Source: Burkholderiaceae bacterium
GTDB taxonomy: Bacteria; Pseudomonadota; Gammaproteobacteria; Burkholderiales; Burkholderiaceae_E
Reading direction: 5' to 3'
NCBI GenBank assembly: GCA_021166725.1
Contig: JAJPES010000053.1
Location: 1 to 64,000 of the forward strand
DNA length: 64,000 nucleotides
The notes under the pieces are model-generated. The model saw only the letters and a program-made list of their open reading frames with translations, had not been told where the DNA came from and made no database searches. Positions 52,442-62,423 of the stretch are shown piece by piece. The translations under genes and the position numbers were made by a program. Positions within the stretch are counted from its first letter, which is position 1. Each line of letters opens with the position of its first letter.

Positions 52442-54388
52442 ATGTCCCAGGTTCGCGCCGGAGCGCCTTCGAATCGACCGTCGGCCGCCAGTGCCGCCAT
52501 CGATGCAGGCGGCATCGCCCCGCACGAAGCCGAAGCGACATTGCGCTCGCGCTTCGGCGCTCCGGACTGGATGCGCAATCGCCGGCTGCTCGAATGGGTC
52601 GGCCGCATTGCCGAACTCGCGAAGCCCGAGCGCGTCCACTGGTGCGACGGCTCGCAGGCCGAGTACGACCGGCTGTGCCAGACGATGGTCGAAGCGGGCA
52701 CGCTGCGCCGGCTCGATCCGAAGAAGCGACCGAACTCGTTTCTCGCACTGTCCGACCCGAGCGACGTTGCCCGCGTGGAAGACCGCACCTTCATCTGCAG
52801 CGAGAAGCGCGCCGATGCGGGTCCGACCAACCACTGGGTCGACCCCGACGAGATGCGCGCAACGCTCGAGCAGCTGTTCGAAGGCTGCATGCGCGGACGC
52901 ACGCTGTACGTCATCCCGTTCTCGATGGGGCCGCTGGGCAGTCATATTTCGCACATCGGCGTCGAGCTCACCGATAGTCCGTACGTCGTCGTGAGCATGC
53001 GAACGATGACGCGCATCGGCCGCGACGTCGCGGAGCTGCTCGGCGAGGACGGCGGCTTCGTGCCGTGCGTGCATTCGGTGGGTGCGCCGCTCGCCGCGGG
53101 CCACGCCGACGTGCCATGGCCCTGCAACGACACGAAATACATCGTGCACTTTCCGCAGACCAGCGAGATCTGGTCCTACGGTTCGGGCTACGGCGGCAAC
53201 GCGCTGCTCGGCAAGAAGTGCTTCGCGCTGCGCATCGCATCGAACATGGGACGGCAGGACGCCGAGCGCGGCGGCCCGGGGTGGCTTGCCGAGCACATGC
53301 TGGTGCTCGCCGTGACTTCGCCCGAAGGAAAGCGCTATCACGTTGCTGCCGCCTTTCCGTCGGCCTGCGGCAAGACGAACTTCGCGATGCTGATTCCGCC
53401 GAAGGGCTTCGACGGCTGGACGGTATCGACCATCGGCGACGACATCGCGTGGATCAAGCCGCACACCGACGGGCGGCTGTACGCGATCAACCCGGAGGCG
53501 GGCTTCTTCGGCGTGGCGCCCGGCACCAGCGAGAAGACCAATCCGAACTGCGTGGCGATGCTGCGCGAGAACACGATCTTCACCAACGTGGCGCTCACGG
53601 ACGACGGCGACGTCTGGTGGGAAGGCCTGTCCGAGCCGCCCGCGCACCTCACCGACTGGCGCGGCAACGACTGGACGCCGGCCGACGGCAAGGCAGGGCG
53701 CAAGGCGGCCCATCCGAACTCGCGCTTCACCGTCGCCGCGGCCCAGTGCCCTTCCATCGACCCGAAGTGGGACAGCGTCGACGGCGTGCCGATCGATGCG
53801 TTCATCTTTGGCGGACGGCGTTCCACCACGGTGCCGCTCGTCACGCAGGCGCGCAACTGGACCGAAGGCGTCTACATGGCGGCGACGATGGGTTCGGAGA
53901 CCACCGCCGCGCAGGCGGGCGCCACCGGCGTCGTGCGCCGCGACCCGTTCGCGATGCTGCCGTTCTGCGGCTATCACATGGGCGACTACTTCGGGCACTG
54001 GCTGGCGCTCGGCGAGCGCCTCGAGGCGAGCGGCGCGAAGCTGCCGGCGATCTTCTGCGTGAACTGGTTCCGCACCGACGAGAACGGCCGGTTCGTCTGG
54101 CCCGGTTTCGGCGAGAACATGCGCGTGCTGAAGTGGATGATCGATCGCATCGAGGGTCGTGCCGACGGTTTCGAGCATGTGTTCGGCACGAGCCCGCGTT
54201 ACGAGGATCTGCACTGGGACGGGCTGACGTTCTCGCGCGAGGCCTACGAGCGCATCACGTCGATCGACCGCGGCGCCTGGGAGCAGGAGTTCCGACTGCA
54301 CGGCGAGTTGTTCGATCGCCTCGCGCCACGGCTGCCGGAAGCGCTGGCAGAAACGAAGACGCGACTCGAGCAGCGGCTGATGGGCTGA
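52442..54388 (+). CDS. pckG: Phosphoenolpyruvate carboxykinase (GTP)
   Basis: A 648-aa GTP-dependent PEP carboxykinase, slightly longer than the usual ~600-620 because of a 25-residue N-terminal extension. It converts oxaloacetate and GTP to PEP, CO2 and GDP in gluconeogenesis. Diagnostic are [13 protein letters not shown] with the P-loop and reactive Cys309, [12 protein letters not shown], and [26 protein letters not shown]. Gluconeogenesis fits an organism living on imported organic acids. Confidence 0.96.
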   Translation: MSQVRAGAPSNRPSAASAAIDAGGIAPHEAEATLRSRFGAPDWMRNRRLLEWVGRIAELAKPERVHWCDGSQAEYDRLCQTMVEAGTLRRLDPKKRPNSFLALSDPSDVARVEDRTFICSEKRADAGPTNHWVDPDEMRATLEQLFEGCMRGRTLYVIPFSMGPLGSHISHIGVELTDSPYVVVSMRTMTRIGRDVAELLGEDGGFVPCVHSVGAPLAAGHADVPWPCNDTKYIVHFPQTSEIWSYGSGYGGNALLGKKCFALRIASNMGRQDAERGGPGWLAEHMLVLAVTSPEGKRYHVAAAFPSACGKTNFAMLIPPKGFDGWTVSTIGDDIAWIKPHTDGRLYAINPEAGFFGVAPGTSEKTNPNCVAMLRENTIFTNVALTDDGDVWWEGLSEPPAHLTDWRGNDWTPADGKAGRKAAHPNSRFTVAAAQCPSIDPKWDSVDGVPIDAFIFGGRRSTTVPLVTQARNWTEGVYMAATMGSETTAAQAGATGVVRRDPFAMLPFCGYHMGDYFGHWLALGERLEASGAKLPAIFCVNWFRTDENGRFVWPGFGENMRVLKWMIDRIEGRADGFEHVFGTSPRYEDLHWDGLTFSREAYERITSIDRGAWEQEFRLHGELFDRLAPRLPEALAETKTRLEQRLMG

Positions 54389-54399
54389 TCGAACTGCGG

Positions 54400-55086
54400 T
54401 CAGCGCCGGGCCAGGTAGTAGGCTTCGTCGAACAGGCAAACGCGGCCCGGCGCGAACACGACCAGCAGCGTGGTCAGCATGCCCTCGATCCAGGCTTCGC
54501 CGGCGGACAGCAACAGCGCGTAGGGCAGCGCCAGTCGCAGTTGCTGGGCGAGCGCGTGTGTCGACGCGGTATCGGCGCCGACACCTTGCGCGCCGAGCGC
54601 CAGCACGTCGATCAGTCCGATGGCGAGCAGCGGCAGCGCATAGGCGACGAACAGGCCGAGGAAGCCGACGCCGAGCAGGAAGATGAAGAGATTCGGCGGC
54701 AGGTGTTGGCGGCAGGCGCGAGCGAGCGCCCACATCAGCCATGCGGGTGCAACCGCGAAAAACAGGATGTCGAGGCCGAGTACGGCGAACGACCGGCTTC
54801 CCGCGAGCGTCTCGATCGCCATCACGGCGGCCACCGAGACCACGGCGCGCGGGTAGCCCAGCAGCAGCGTCAGCCAGGCGGTTCCGGCGTACTGCAGCGT
54901 GACGTCGCCCGGCATTGCTACCGTTGCCTGCCGAACGACGAGGAACGCTGCGGTGGCGATTGCCCACGTCGTTCGGTCGGTGCTCGACGAGATCCATCGT
55001 GCGCGTCGCGCCGCGTCGATCAACGCCGCCGCTGCTAGCGCCGTACTTAGCCAGAAAATCACCGCGGGAAAGGCGGCTTGAGACAA
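54400..55086 (-). CDS. CbiM/ECF-type transporter permease-like membrane protein
   Basis: A 228-aa membrane protein with about six helices. RQHLPPNLFIFLLGVGFLGLFVA and the closing GMLTTLLVVFAPGRVCLFDEAYYL match proteins annotated as energy-coupling factor (CbiM-like) permeases in betaproteobacteria. No ATPase (CbiO) gene is adjacent. The start is TTG at 55086, or GTG at 55062. Cobalt or nickel import is the family theme, but the solo form is uncharacterised. Confidence 0.75.
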   Translation of the reverse strand: MSQAAFPAVIFWLSTALAAAALIDAARRARWISSSTDRTTWAIATAAFLVVRQATVAMPGDVTLQYAGTAWLTLLLGYPRAVVSVAAVMAIETLAGSRSFAVLGLDILFFAVAPAWLMWALARACRQHLPPNLFIFLLGVGFLGLFVAYALPLLAIGLIDVLALGAQGVGADTASTHALAQQLRLALPYALLLSAGEAWIEGMLTTLLVVFAPGRVCLFDEAYYLARR

Positions 55087-55108
55087 GCGGGCGCTCGCTT
55101 ACTTCCCG

Positions 55109-56101
55109 TCAGCGAGCTGCTGCAGAGGGCACTGCGGCGCTCAGCGCGCTTGCCTGGCGGATCGCTGCGACGAGGCTTCTCGCGTCTGCCAGTCCGTGTC
55201 CGTCGGGGCCGGATCGGCCGGCCTTGTCGAAGGCGGTACCGTGGTCGGGACTCGTACGCACGAAGGGCAGACCGAGCGTGACGTTCACGCCGTCGTCGAT
55301 GCCGAGGTACTTCACCGGAATCAATCCCTGGTCGTGGTACATCGCGACCACGAGGTCGAATTCGCGCATGCCGCGGGCCCGCATGAATACGGTGTCGGGA
55401 GCGAAGGGGCCGCTTACTTCGATTCCTTCGGTACGGGCCTTAGCGATCGCCGGGGCGATGATCTCGATCTCCTCGCGGCCGAACAGCCCACCTTCGCCGG
55501 CGTGCGGATTCAATCCGGCCACCGCGATGCGCGGCCGCTCGATGCCGGCGCGGCGCATCGAGGCGTCCGCGATGCGGATCGTCTCGAGGATGCTGCCGCT
55601 GTCGAGCCGCTCGACCGCCTCGCGCAATGCGACGTGGATCGACACCAGCACGACGCGCAACTCGGGGTTCGCCAGCATCATCCGTACGTCGACGCCGCCG
55701 GCGAGTTCGGCGAGCAGTTCGGTGTGGCCGGGAAAGTGGTGCCCCGCGGCGTGCATCGCCTCCTTTGCAATCGGGGCAGTGACCAGCGCGCGCGCTTCGC
55801 CGCGCAGGGCCAGTTGTGCCGCGCGCACGATGCAGCGCCAGGCGGCGTCGCCGGCGCGCGCATCGATGCGTCCGACCGGCAGGTCGTCGGGCAGGCGAAC
55901 CGCGTCGTCGACCTCGGACGGCATCGGCAACGACAGGCGCACTGCCTCGCGGGCCAGCCAGTGCGCATCGCCGACGATGCGAAGCGGAACGTCGAGCGAG
56001 CGATCGGCGCAGGCCTTCAGAACGATTTCCGGGCCGATTCCACAGGCGTCGCCCATGGTGACGACGAGCGGGAGCGAGTGGCGGGCGGCGGCGCGAAGCA
56101 T
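55109..56101 (-). CDS. pdxA: 4-hydroxythreonine-4-phosphate dehydrogenase
   Basis: A 330-aa PdxA, NAD-dependent enzyme of pyridoxal phosphate biosynthesis. Recognisable are [17 protein letters not shown], the metal-ligand segments [25 protein letters not shown], and [10 protein letters not shown]. PdxA2-type paralogues act on other hydroxy acids; the lone setting, not next to surA-ksgA as is common, leaves that possibility open. Confidence 0.92.
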   Translation of the reverse strand: MLRAAARHSLPLVVTMGDACGIGPEIVLKACADRSLDVPLRIVGDAHWLAREAVRLSLPMPSEVDDAVRLPDDLPVGRIDARAGDAAWRCIVRAAQLALRGEARALVTAPIAKEAMHAAGHHFPGHTELLAELAGGVDVRMMLANPELRVVLVSIHVALREAVERLDSGSILETIRIADASMRRAGIERPRIAVAGLNPHAGEGGLFGREEIEIIAPAIAKARTEGIEVSGPFAPDTVFMRARGMREFDLVVAMYHDQGLIPVKYLGIDDGVNVTLGLPFVRTSPDHGTAFDKAGRSGPDGHGLADARSLVAAIRQASALSAAVPSAAAR

Positions 56102-56214
56102 TCGATCGATTCTACGGCCGTGCTGCCGGTCCGGGCATCGGCACGAGGCTTAGACTCGAGGAAGAGGCACCGGACATTGTGCGCGAGGCGTCGACAGGCG
56201 CAGGAGACGAGCGA

Positions 56215-57798
56215 GTGAACAGCGGCAGCGATCGAGGCGACATCATGGTGCAGGCACGGCAGGCCGGTGCGAGCGCGGAAGAGTTCACCAGCAAGGCGGC
56301 GCCGATCGAGGTCGGGCACTGGATCGGCGGCGCCGTTGCGCCGCCCCGTGCCGACGCACGTCATGCGCCGTTGTGGAATCCGGCAACCGGGCGTCAGCGC
56401 GGCCGCGTTGCGCTGGCGACACCCGAGGAGGTCGACGCAGCGGTAACGGCCGCAGCGAACGCCTTCGCCGGCTGGGGCGCCACGCCTCCGGTGCGCCGGG
56501 TGCGCGTGATGTTCCGCTTCCGTGACCTGGTCGAGACGCATCTGGACGAGCTCGCCGGATTGATCGTCGCCGAGCACGGAAAGATTTTCTCGGACGCGAA
56601 AGGCGAGGTGCAGCGGGGGCTCGAAGTAGTCGAGTTCGCCTGCGGCATTCCGCAACTGCTCAAGGGTGAATACAGCGAGCAGGCCGGCCCCGGAATCGAC
56701 GCGCATTCGGTGAGACAGCCGCTCGGCGTATGCGTCGGCATCACGCCCTTCAATTTTCCGGCGATGGTCCCGATGTGGATGTTTCCGGTGGCGATCGCCT
56801 GCGGGAACACCTTCGTGCTCAAGCCCTCGGAGCGCGATCCATCGGCTTCGCTGCTGATTGCACAGTTGCTGCGCAGCGCCGGCTTGCCCGATGGCGTCTT
56901 CAACGTCGTGCAGGGTGATCGCGAGGCGGTCGAGGCGCTGCTGGCGCATCCGAAGGTCGCCGCCGTGAGCTTCGTCGGTTCCACCGCCATTGCGCGGTCG
57001 GTCCACGAGACGGCGTCTCGGCACGGCAAGCGCGTGCAGGCGCTGGGCGGCGCGAAGAATCACATGGTCGTGATGCCGGACGCCGACCTGGACCAGGCGG
57101 TCGATGCGCTGGTCGGCGCCGCCTATGGTTCGGCCGGCGAGCGCTGCATGGCGGTGTCGGTCGCGGTCGTCGTCGGCAGCGTGGCCGACGCGCTCGTTGC
57201 ACGGCTGGCCGAGCGGGTGCCGGGCATCCGGGTAGGCGCGGGCACCGATGCGGGCGTCGAGATGGGGCCGCTCGTCACTGCAGCGCATCGCGAGCGCGTG
57301 CTTCGCTACATCGATGCCGGCATCGAAGAGGGGGCGAAGCTGGTGGTCGACGGGCGCGAGACGGCCGCCCCCGACGGCAGCGACGGCTTTTTCGTTGGGG
57401 GCACGCTGTTCGATCATGTCGCTCCCGAAATGACGATCTATCGCGACGAGATCTTCGGGCCGGTGCTGTCGATCGTTCGTGTCGAGTCATTTGAGCAAGC
57501 GCTCACTCTCGCTAACAACCATGAATACGGCAATGGTGTCGCGATCTTCACGCGCGATGGCGATGCGGCTCGCGAGTTCGCCTCGCGCGTGCAGGCCGGC
57601 ATGGTCGGGGTGAACGTGCCGATCCCGGTGCCGATGGCCTTCCATTCGTTCGGCGGCTGGAAGGCGTCGCTGTTCGGCGACCATCACATCTACGGACCGG
57701 AGGGCGTTCGCTTCTACACGAAGCTGAAGGCGGTGATGCAGCGCTGGCCCACGGGCATCCGTGCGGGCGCCGACTTCTCGATGCCTACCTCGCATTGA
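56215..57798 (+). CDS. mmsA: CoA-acylating methylmalonate-semialdehyde dehydrogenase
   Basis: A 527-aa aldehyde dehydrogenase of the MmsA type, converting methylmalonate or malonate semialdehyde with CoA to propionyl- or acetyl-CoA. [40 protein letters not shown] with the catalytic Cys, and [17 protein letters not shown] are diagnostic. The GTG at 56215 is chosen because AGGAG lies eight bases upstream; 56179 and ATG 56245 are alternatives. Usual partner MmsB is absent. Confidence 0.9.
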   Translation: MNSGSDRGDIMVQARQAGASAEEFTSKAAPIEVGHWIGGAVAPPRADARHAPLWNPATGRQRGRVALATPEEVDAAVTAAANAFAGWGATPPVRRVRVMFRFRDLVETHLDELAGLIVAEHGKIFSDAKGEVQRGLEVVEFACGIPQLLKGEYSEQAGPGIDAHSVRQPLGVCVGITPFNFPAMVPMWMFPVAIACGNTFVLKPSERDPSASLLIAQLLRSAGLPDGVFNVVQGDREAVEALLAHPKVAAVSFVGSTAIARSVHETASRHGKRVQALGGAKNHMVVMPDADLDQAVDALVGAAYGSAGERCMAVSVAVVVGSVADALVARLAERVPGIRVGAGTDAGVEMGPLVTAAHRERVLRYIDAGIEEGAKLVVDGRETAAPDGSDGFFVGGTLFDHVAPEMTIYRDEIFGPVLSIVRVESFEQALTLANNHEYGNGVAIFTRDGDAAREFASRVQAGMVGVNVPIPVPMAFHSFGGWKASLFGDHHIYGPEGVRFYTKLKAVMQRWPTGIRAGADFSMPTSH

Positions 57799-57828
57799 AC
57801 CGACATTTCCTGCTTCGGAGAAACGGCA

Positions 57829-59292
57829 ATGACGATGCAACTGAAGGACATGCGCTTGCTCAAGCGCAACGGCTACGTCGACGGCAAGTGGATCGACTCG
57901 GATTCGGGCAAGAGCTTTCGCGTGACCGATCCGGCGAGCGGGCAGACGATCGCGGAACTCAGCGACATGGGTGTCGCCGAAACGAAGCGCGCAATCGATG
58001 CAGCGGCGCGCGCGTTGCCTGCCTGGCGGGCGAAGACGGCGAAGGAACGCGCGACGATCCTGCGTCGCTGGTACGACCTGGTGCTCGTGCACGCCGACGA
58101 TCTCGCGCTGCTGATGACCACCGAGCAGGGCAAGCCGCTCGCCGAGGCGCGCGGCGAGGTCGCCTACGGCGCCTCCTTCATCGAATGGTTCGCCGAGGAG
58201 GGACGGCGCGCGTATGGCGACATCATTCCGAGCAATGCACCCGATCGGCGCCTGCTCGCGATCAAGCAGGGAATCGGCGTCTGCGCTGCGATCACGCCTT
58301 GGAACTTTCCGATCGCGATGATCACGCGCAAGGTGGCGCCGGCCTTCGCGGCCGGTTGCACGGTGGTCGCGAAGCCGGCCGGTGCAACGCCGCTGTCGGC
58401 GCTGGCGCTGGTCGAGCTGGCCGAGCAGGCCGGCTTTCCGGCAGGCGTCTTCAACATGATCGTCACCGGATCGCAGTCGTCGAAGATCGGCGAGGAGATG
58501 TGCACCAACCCGATCGTGCGCAAGGTGTCGTTCACCGGCTCCACCGAGGTCGGTCGCATTCTGCTGCGCCAGTCGGCCGACACGATCAAGAAGCTCTCGC
58601 TTGAACTCGGCGGCAATGCGCCTTTCATCGTCTTCGACGACGCCGACCTCGATGCGGCGGTCGAGGGGGCGATCGCTTCGAAGTATCGCAATGCCGGTCA
58701 GACCTGCGTCTGCGCGAATCGCATCTACGTGCAGGCTGGCGTCTACGACGCCTTCGCCAGGAAACTCGCCGCGCGCGTGTCGCAATTCAAGGTCGGCCCG
58801 GGCGTCGAGGAGAACGTCGTGATCGGTCCGCTGATCGACGACAAGGCGATCGAGAAGGTCGAGGAACACGTCGCCGATGCGCTCGCGCAGGGTGCGAAGA
58901 TCGCGTTGGGTGGCAAGCGTCATCCGCTCGGGGGGCTGTTCTTCGAGCCGACGATTCTCACCGGGGTGCGCTCGTCGATGCGTGTTGCCCGCGAGGAAAC
59001 CTTCGGACCGGTGGCGCCGCTGTTCCGCTTCGAGACCGACGAAGAAGCGATTGCGATGGCCAACGACACCGAATTCGGGCTCGCGGCGTATTTCTATTCG
59101 CGCGACATCGGCCGGATCTTCCGCGCGGCCGAAGCAATCGAGTCGGGCATGATCGGCGTCAACACCGGGCTCATCTCCACCGCGGAGGCGCCGTTCGGCG
59201 GCGTGAAGCAATCGGGGTTGGGCCGCGAAGGTTCGCGCTACGGCATCGAGGAGTACCTCGAGATCAAGTACCTGTGCCTGGCCGGCATCTGA
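57829..59292 (+). CDS. Succinate-semialdehyde dehydrogenase-like (GabD family)
   Basis: A 487-aa non-acylating aldehyde dehydrogenase of the GabD type. ITPWNFPIAMITRKVAPAFAAGCT, LELGGNAPFIVFDDADLDAAV and NAGQTCVCANRIYVQ with the catalytic Cys are typical. It oxidises succinate or glutarate semialdehyde with NAD(P). It lies 30 bp after mmsA and before an alcohol dehydrogenase. Glutarate semialdehyde oxidation would link to glutaryl-CoA dehydrogenase in the same window (inference). Confidence 0.9.
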   Translation: MTMQLKDMRLLKRNGYVDGKWIDSDSGKSFRVTDPASGQTIAELSDMGVAETKRAIDAAARALPAWRAKTAKERATILRRWYDLVLVHADDLALLMTTEQGKPLAEARGEVAYGASFIEWFAEEGRRAYGDIIPSNAPDRRLLAIKQGIGVCAAITPWNFPIAMITRKVAPAFAAGCTVVAKPAGATPLSALALVELAEQAGFPAGVFNMIVTGSQSSKIGEEMCTNPIVRKVSFTGSTEVGRILLRQSADTIKKLSLELGGNAPFIVFDDADLDAAVEGAIASKYRNAGQTCVCANRIYVQAGVYDAFARKLAARVSQFKVGPGVEENVVIGPLIDDKAIEKVEEHVADALAQGAKIALGGKRHPLGGLFFEPTILTGVRSSMRVAREETFGPVAPLFRFETDEEAIAMANDTEFGLAAYFYSRDIGRIFRAAEAIESGMIGVNTGLISTAEAPFGGVKQSGLGREGSRYGIEEYLEIKYLCLAGI

Positions 59293-59326
59293 GGCCGCGA
59301 CGCGAACCTGGGGGAGGGAGGGGACG

Positions 59327-60475
59327 ATGACGATGCGCATGCGCGCGGCGGTGCTGCGCGAGATCGGGCGGCCCGCGCCGTACGAGAAGAGTCGCCCGCT
59401 GTCGATCGAGGAAGTCGTACTCGACGGGCCGGGGCATGGCGAAATCCTCGTGCGGATTCATGCCGCGGGTTTGTGCCACTCCGACCTCTCCGCGATCAAT
59501 GGCGATCGCCCGTGGCCGCTGCCGATCGTGCTTGGGCACGAGGCGGCGGCCGAGGTGGTCGAGCTCGGCGAGGGCGTCGATGATCTTGTGGTCGGTGACC
59601 ACGTCGCGCTGGTCTTTCGCCCGGGCTGCGGGAGTTGCGCGCGCTGCGCGGTGGGCCGCCCGGCCTTGTGCATCCCCGGCGGCCAGGCGAACAACGATGG
59701 GGCGCTGCTCGGCGGGCATCGAAGACTGCACGCACGGGTCGCCGGCGGCGCCGATGGGAGGCTGAACCATCATCTCGGCTGCGCTGCGTTCGCCGAGTAT
59801 GCGACGGTCTCGCGCCGATCGGCCGTTCGAATCGATCGCGAACTGCGCTGGGAGGAAGCGGCGCTCTTCGGCTGCGCGGTGATTACCGGCGCAGGCGCCG
59901 TCATCAACACCGCAAAAGTCGAGGCGGGATCGACAGTGGCCGTCGTCGGGTTGGGCGGGGTGGGCTTCTCGGCCGTTCTCGCGGCGCAAACGGCCGGCGC
60001 TCGAACGGTCATCGCGGTGGACAGGCTCGCTTCCAAACTCGCAAAGGCGCGCGAATTGGGCGCAACCTACTGCTTCGACGCCGCATCTCCCGACATCACC
60101 AGCCAGGTCAAGGACGTCACGGGAGGCGGCGTCGACTACTCGTTCGAGATGGCCGGCAGCGTGGATGCGCTCGAACTGGCCTACCGACTCGCCTGCCCAG
60201 GGGGCACGACGGTCACTGCCGGCCTGCCGAATCCGAATGCCCGCTGGTCGCTGCAGGCGGTATCGCTGATCGGCGAGGAGCGAACCGTGAAGGGAAGCTA
60301 CCTCGGGTCATGCGTGCCGACCCGTGACATCCCGCGCTACATCGCGCTGTATCGGGCGGGTAGTCTTCCGGTCGACCGTCTGCTGTCGGAGCAGATCGGT
60401 CTGGACGAGATTCATCCGGCGCTCGACCGGCTGGCCCGAGGCGAGTCGATTCGCCAGGTGATCCGAATGAGCTGA
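59327..60475 (+). CDS. Zinc-dependent alcohol dehydrogenase (class III-like)
   Basis: A 382-aa medium-chain dehydrogenase. Catalytic zinc ligands lie in AAGLCHSDLSA and VLGHEAAAEVVELG; structural zinc Cys residues are in CGSCARCAVGRPALC. The NAD site is VVGLGGVG. A good ribosome site (GGAGGGAGGGG) precedes the ATG. Together with the two aldehyde dehydrogenases it could oxidise a diol, hydroxy acid or alcohol stepwise. Confidence 0.9.
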   Translation: MTMRMRAAVLREIGRPAPYEKSRPLSIEEVVLDGPGHGEILVRIHAAGLCHSDLSAINGDRPWPLPIVLGHEAAAEVVELGEGVDDLVVGDHVALVFRPGCGSCARCAVGRPALCIPGGQANNDGALLGGHRRLHARVAGGADGRLNHHLGCAAFAEYATVSRRSAVRIDRELRWEEAALFGCAVITGAGAVINTAKVEAGSTVAVVGLGGVGFSAVLAAQTAGARTVIAVDRLASKLAKARELGATYCFDAASPDITSQVKDVTGGGVDYSFEMAGSVDALELAYRLACPGGTTVTAGLPNPNARWSLQAVSLIGEERTVKGSYLGSCVPTRDIPRYIALYRAGSLPVDRLLSEQIGLDEIHPALDRLARGESIRQVIRMS

Positions 60476-60492
60476 TCGAACGCTCCGCCTTC

Positions 60493-60508
60493 TGTTTCAC
60501 GTGGAACA
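60493..60508. other. parS-like site 1
   Basis: TGTTTCACGTGGAACA differs from the parS consensus TGTTTCACGTGAAACA at one position. It sits in the intergenic space before the FAD-oxidoreductase gene, about 1.9 kb upstream of mnmG. ParB would bind here and load onto DNA for origin segregation. Confidence 0.85.
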
Positions 60509-60559
60509 TCGCCGCCTGTTCGACGCCGTGCTTTGCCGGGTTTCCTGGTTTTTCCTTCT

Positions 60560-61672
60560 ATGGATCGAGTCGAGACCGTCGTCGTAGGAGCAGGGGTAGT
60601 CGGGCTCGCCGTTGCTCGCGCGCTGGCCGTCTCGGGTCGTGAAGTGGTCATTCTCGAGCGCGAGCGCACCTTTGGCACGATTACCAGCGCGCGGAACAGC
60701 GAGGTGATCCACGCCGGGCTCTACTACGCGCCGGGCTCGTTGAAAGCGAGGCTGTGCGTGGACGGCGCCCAGCGCTTGTACGCTTTCTGCGAGAAGTGGA
60801 ATGTGCCGCATCGTCGTTGCGGCAAGCTCATCGTCGCCTGCAGTGCCGGCGAGCGCGACGGGTTGGAGGCAATCGCGCAACGAGCGGCGACCTGCGGCGG
60901 TGGCCCGCTGCAATGGATAGACCGACCGCAACTGTTGAAGCTGGAGCCGGCGCTGCGCGCCGACGCCGCTCTGCTGTCGGCGAACACCGGCATTGTCGAC
61001 AGCCACGCATTGATGCGCGCGCTGCTGGCGGACGCCGAGGACCACGGTGCCACGCTCGCTGTCATAAGCGAGGCGATCGGGGCCGAGATCGGCGGGGACG
61101 GCATCGAGTTGCGGGTCTTGTCGGGGCACACCGAATCGCGGCTGGTGGTTCGCGAACTGGTGAATGCTGCCGGACTGGGGGCCCAGGCTTTCGCTGCGGG
61201 GATCGACGGGCTCTCGCCGCAGACGATCCCGCGCCTGCACCTGGCCAAGGGCAGCTATTTTGCCGCCTCGGGACCGGCACCGTTCTCCCGGCTCGTCTAT
61301 CCGTTGCCCGACAGTGCCGGGCTCGGCGTGCACCTGACGCTGGACCTGATGGGCAGTGCGCGCTTCGGTCCGGACGTGGAATGGGTGTCCGACGTCGACT
61401 ACCGAGTCGACGCCGGGCGCGCAGACGCCTTCCAAGAACGGATTCGCCGCTATTGGCCGTCGCTGCCCGACAAGGCCCTGCAGCCGGGGTACTCAGGGAT
61501 CCGACCGAAGCTCGCGGGCCCCGGCGAAGGCTCCGCCGACTTTCGCATCGACGCTGCGGAAGTACACGGCGTGCCAGGACTCGTCTGCCTGTACGGCATC
61601 GAATCCCCGGGGTTGACTGCGTCGCTGGCGATTGCGGCGCGGGTGGTCGAGGCGCTCGATCTGTCTCGCTGA
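60560..61672 (+). CDS. FAD-dependent oxidoreductase, L-2-hydroxyglutarate dehydrogenase-like
   Basis: A 370-aa DAO-superfamily flavoprotein. The dinucleotide fold is VVVGAGVVGLAVARALA, followed by ITSARNSEVIHAGLYYAPGSLKA, the segment that identifies LhgO/L2HGDH, and a C-terminal LQPGYSGIRPKLAG. It would oxidise L-2-hydroxyglutarate to 2-oxoglutarate, passing electrons to quinone. The ATG at 60560 removes a short nonhomologous extension beginning at TTG 60533. Confidence 0.88.
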   Translation: MDRVETVVVGAGVVGLAVARALAVSGREVVILERERTFGTITSARNSEVIHAGLYYAPGSLKARLCVDGAQRLYAFCEKWNVPHRRCGKLIVACSAGERDGLEAIAQRAATCGGGPLQWIDRPQLLKLEPALRADAALLSANTGIVDSHALMRALLADAEDHGATLAVISEAIGAEIGGDGIELRVLSGHTESRLVVRELVNAAGLGAQAFAAGIDGLSPQTIPRLHLAKGSYFAASGPAPFSRLVYPLPDSAGLGVHLTLDLMGSARFGPDVEWVSDVDYRVDAGRADAFQERIRRYWPSLPDKALQPGYSGIRPKLAGPGEGSADFRIDAAEVHGVPGLVCLYGIESPGLTASLAIAARVVEALDLSR

Positions 61673-61695
61673 CATTTCCGGTTCGTCGCCGTGAG

Positions 61696-61782
61696 AGCGG
61701 GGATTCCGGCCCGTCGAGCGGTTTCGCCCCTTCCCGGTTCGGCGTCCGCAAAGGAGTGGAATTTCGTTCCGGCATCCCCGCT
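61696..61782. repeat. Imperfect inverted repeat downstream of LhgO-like gene
   Basis: AGCGGGGATTCCGG (61696-61709) and CCGGCATCCCCGCT (61769-61782) pair at 13 of 14 positions with 59 bp between. It begins 23 bp after the stop codon. It may be a dispersed intergenic repeat of the kind common in betaproteobacteria or part of a terminator; no T-run follows. The rest of 61783-61937 shows nothing recognisable. Confidence 0.35.
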
Positions 61783-61937
61783 GCGCGGCAGGATGTTAGC
61801 GTCGCAGCAATACTGGCCCACTGGATTTCAAGCGACGTCGAGAGCAGGCAGCCTTGTGTTAAGGCGACAGCCCGTCCGCGGCAGAGCAAGGCCAGCTTTA
61901 CAGGACGCCAACCGGCCTGGCGATTTCCGTTGCGCGC

Positions 61938-62138
61938 TCAGGCTTCGCTTCGATTCATCGAGCCGGTGCTCAGGCCCAGCATCTTGTACACCGGGCAGCG
62001 TCCGATGAGCCCGGTGGCCAGCGGTATGAGGCCGATCCAGCCCCAGGCTCCGATCGTTCCCATCAGGGTCAGGGCGATCAGCACAACGCCGGCGACGATG
62101 CGAATCGCGCGATCCCAGGATCCTACGTTGCGGTTCAT
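61938..62138 (-). CDS. DUF2892 (YgaP-like) inner-membrane protein
   Basis: A 66-aa protein with two membrane helices. The N-terminal MNRNVGSWDRAIRIVAGVVLI and IGLIPLATGLIGRCPVYKMLGL, with one Cys, are typical of DUF2892 proteins. Related domains sit at the C-terminus of rhodanese YgaP. It is flanked by intergenic DNA and convergent with the LhgO-like gene. Confidence 0.88.
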   Translation of the reverse strand: MNRNVGSWDRAIRIVAGVVLIALTLMGTIGAWGWIGLIPLATGLIGRCPVYKMLGLSTGSMNRSEA

Positions 62139-62239
62139 GGAGGCCTCTTCGAGGTGTGCGTAGCTTCATTCTCATCCGGGCGGGAAAGGGCACTTTGAGG
62201 CCGATCAAGGCTCGCGGCTGAGGTGACCCGGCTCGTCGC

Positions 62240-62255
62240 TGTTTCACGTGGAACA
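62240..62255. other. parS-like site 2
   Basis: TGTTTCACGTGGAACA, identical to site 1 and in the same orientation. It lies 168 bp before the mnmG start codon in the intergenic region. Confidence 0.88.
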
Positions 62256-62301
62256 TCGGGGATGGAACGAGCGTGCTCAATCGCGCGAGAGAGTGACCCA
62301 A

Positions 62302-62317
62302 TGTTCCACGTGAAACA
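62302..62317. other. parS-like site 3
   Basis: TGTTCCACGTGAAACA, the exact reverse complement of sites 1 and 2. It is 46 bp after site 2, making an inverted pair ahead of mnmG. This clustering next to mnmG, which in many bacteria precedes rsmG-parA-parB, supports centromere function. Confidence 0.88.
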
Positions 62318-62382
62318 CCTGCAACCCATTCGCTGCCAGACCAGGCAGTCCGCTTCGATCCATGCCGAAACGGGCCTCGCCC

Positions 62383-62388
62383 TATAAT
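62383..62388 (+). promoter_or_regulatory. Probable -10 of mnmG
   Basis: A perfect TATAAT 36 bp before the GTG start. No strong -35 is found at 16-18 bp spacing, so the promoter may be activator-dependent or rely on an extended contact. Transcription would begin close to 62395, giving a leader of about 29 nucleotides. Confidence 0.5.
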
Positions 62389-62423
62389 CTTGCCCTGACC
62401 CCCATTTGCTTCGTGTTGCTTCC

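Noticed and set aside
61691-62008. 105-codon open frame downstream of the LhgO-like gene
   Set aside because: It overlaps the DUF2892 gene on the other strand, runs through the inverted repeat, and has no recognisable domain or ribosome site.
62139-62423. Replication origin in the mnmG leader
   Set aside because: The parS-like sites show proximity to the origin, but no TTATCCACA-type DnaA boxes or AT-rich unwinding stretch are present here.
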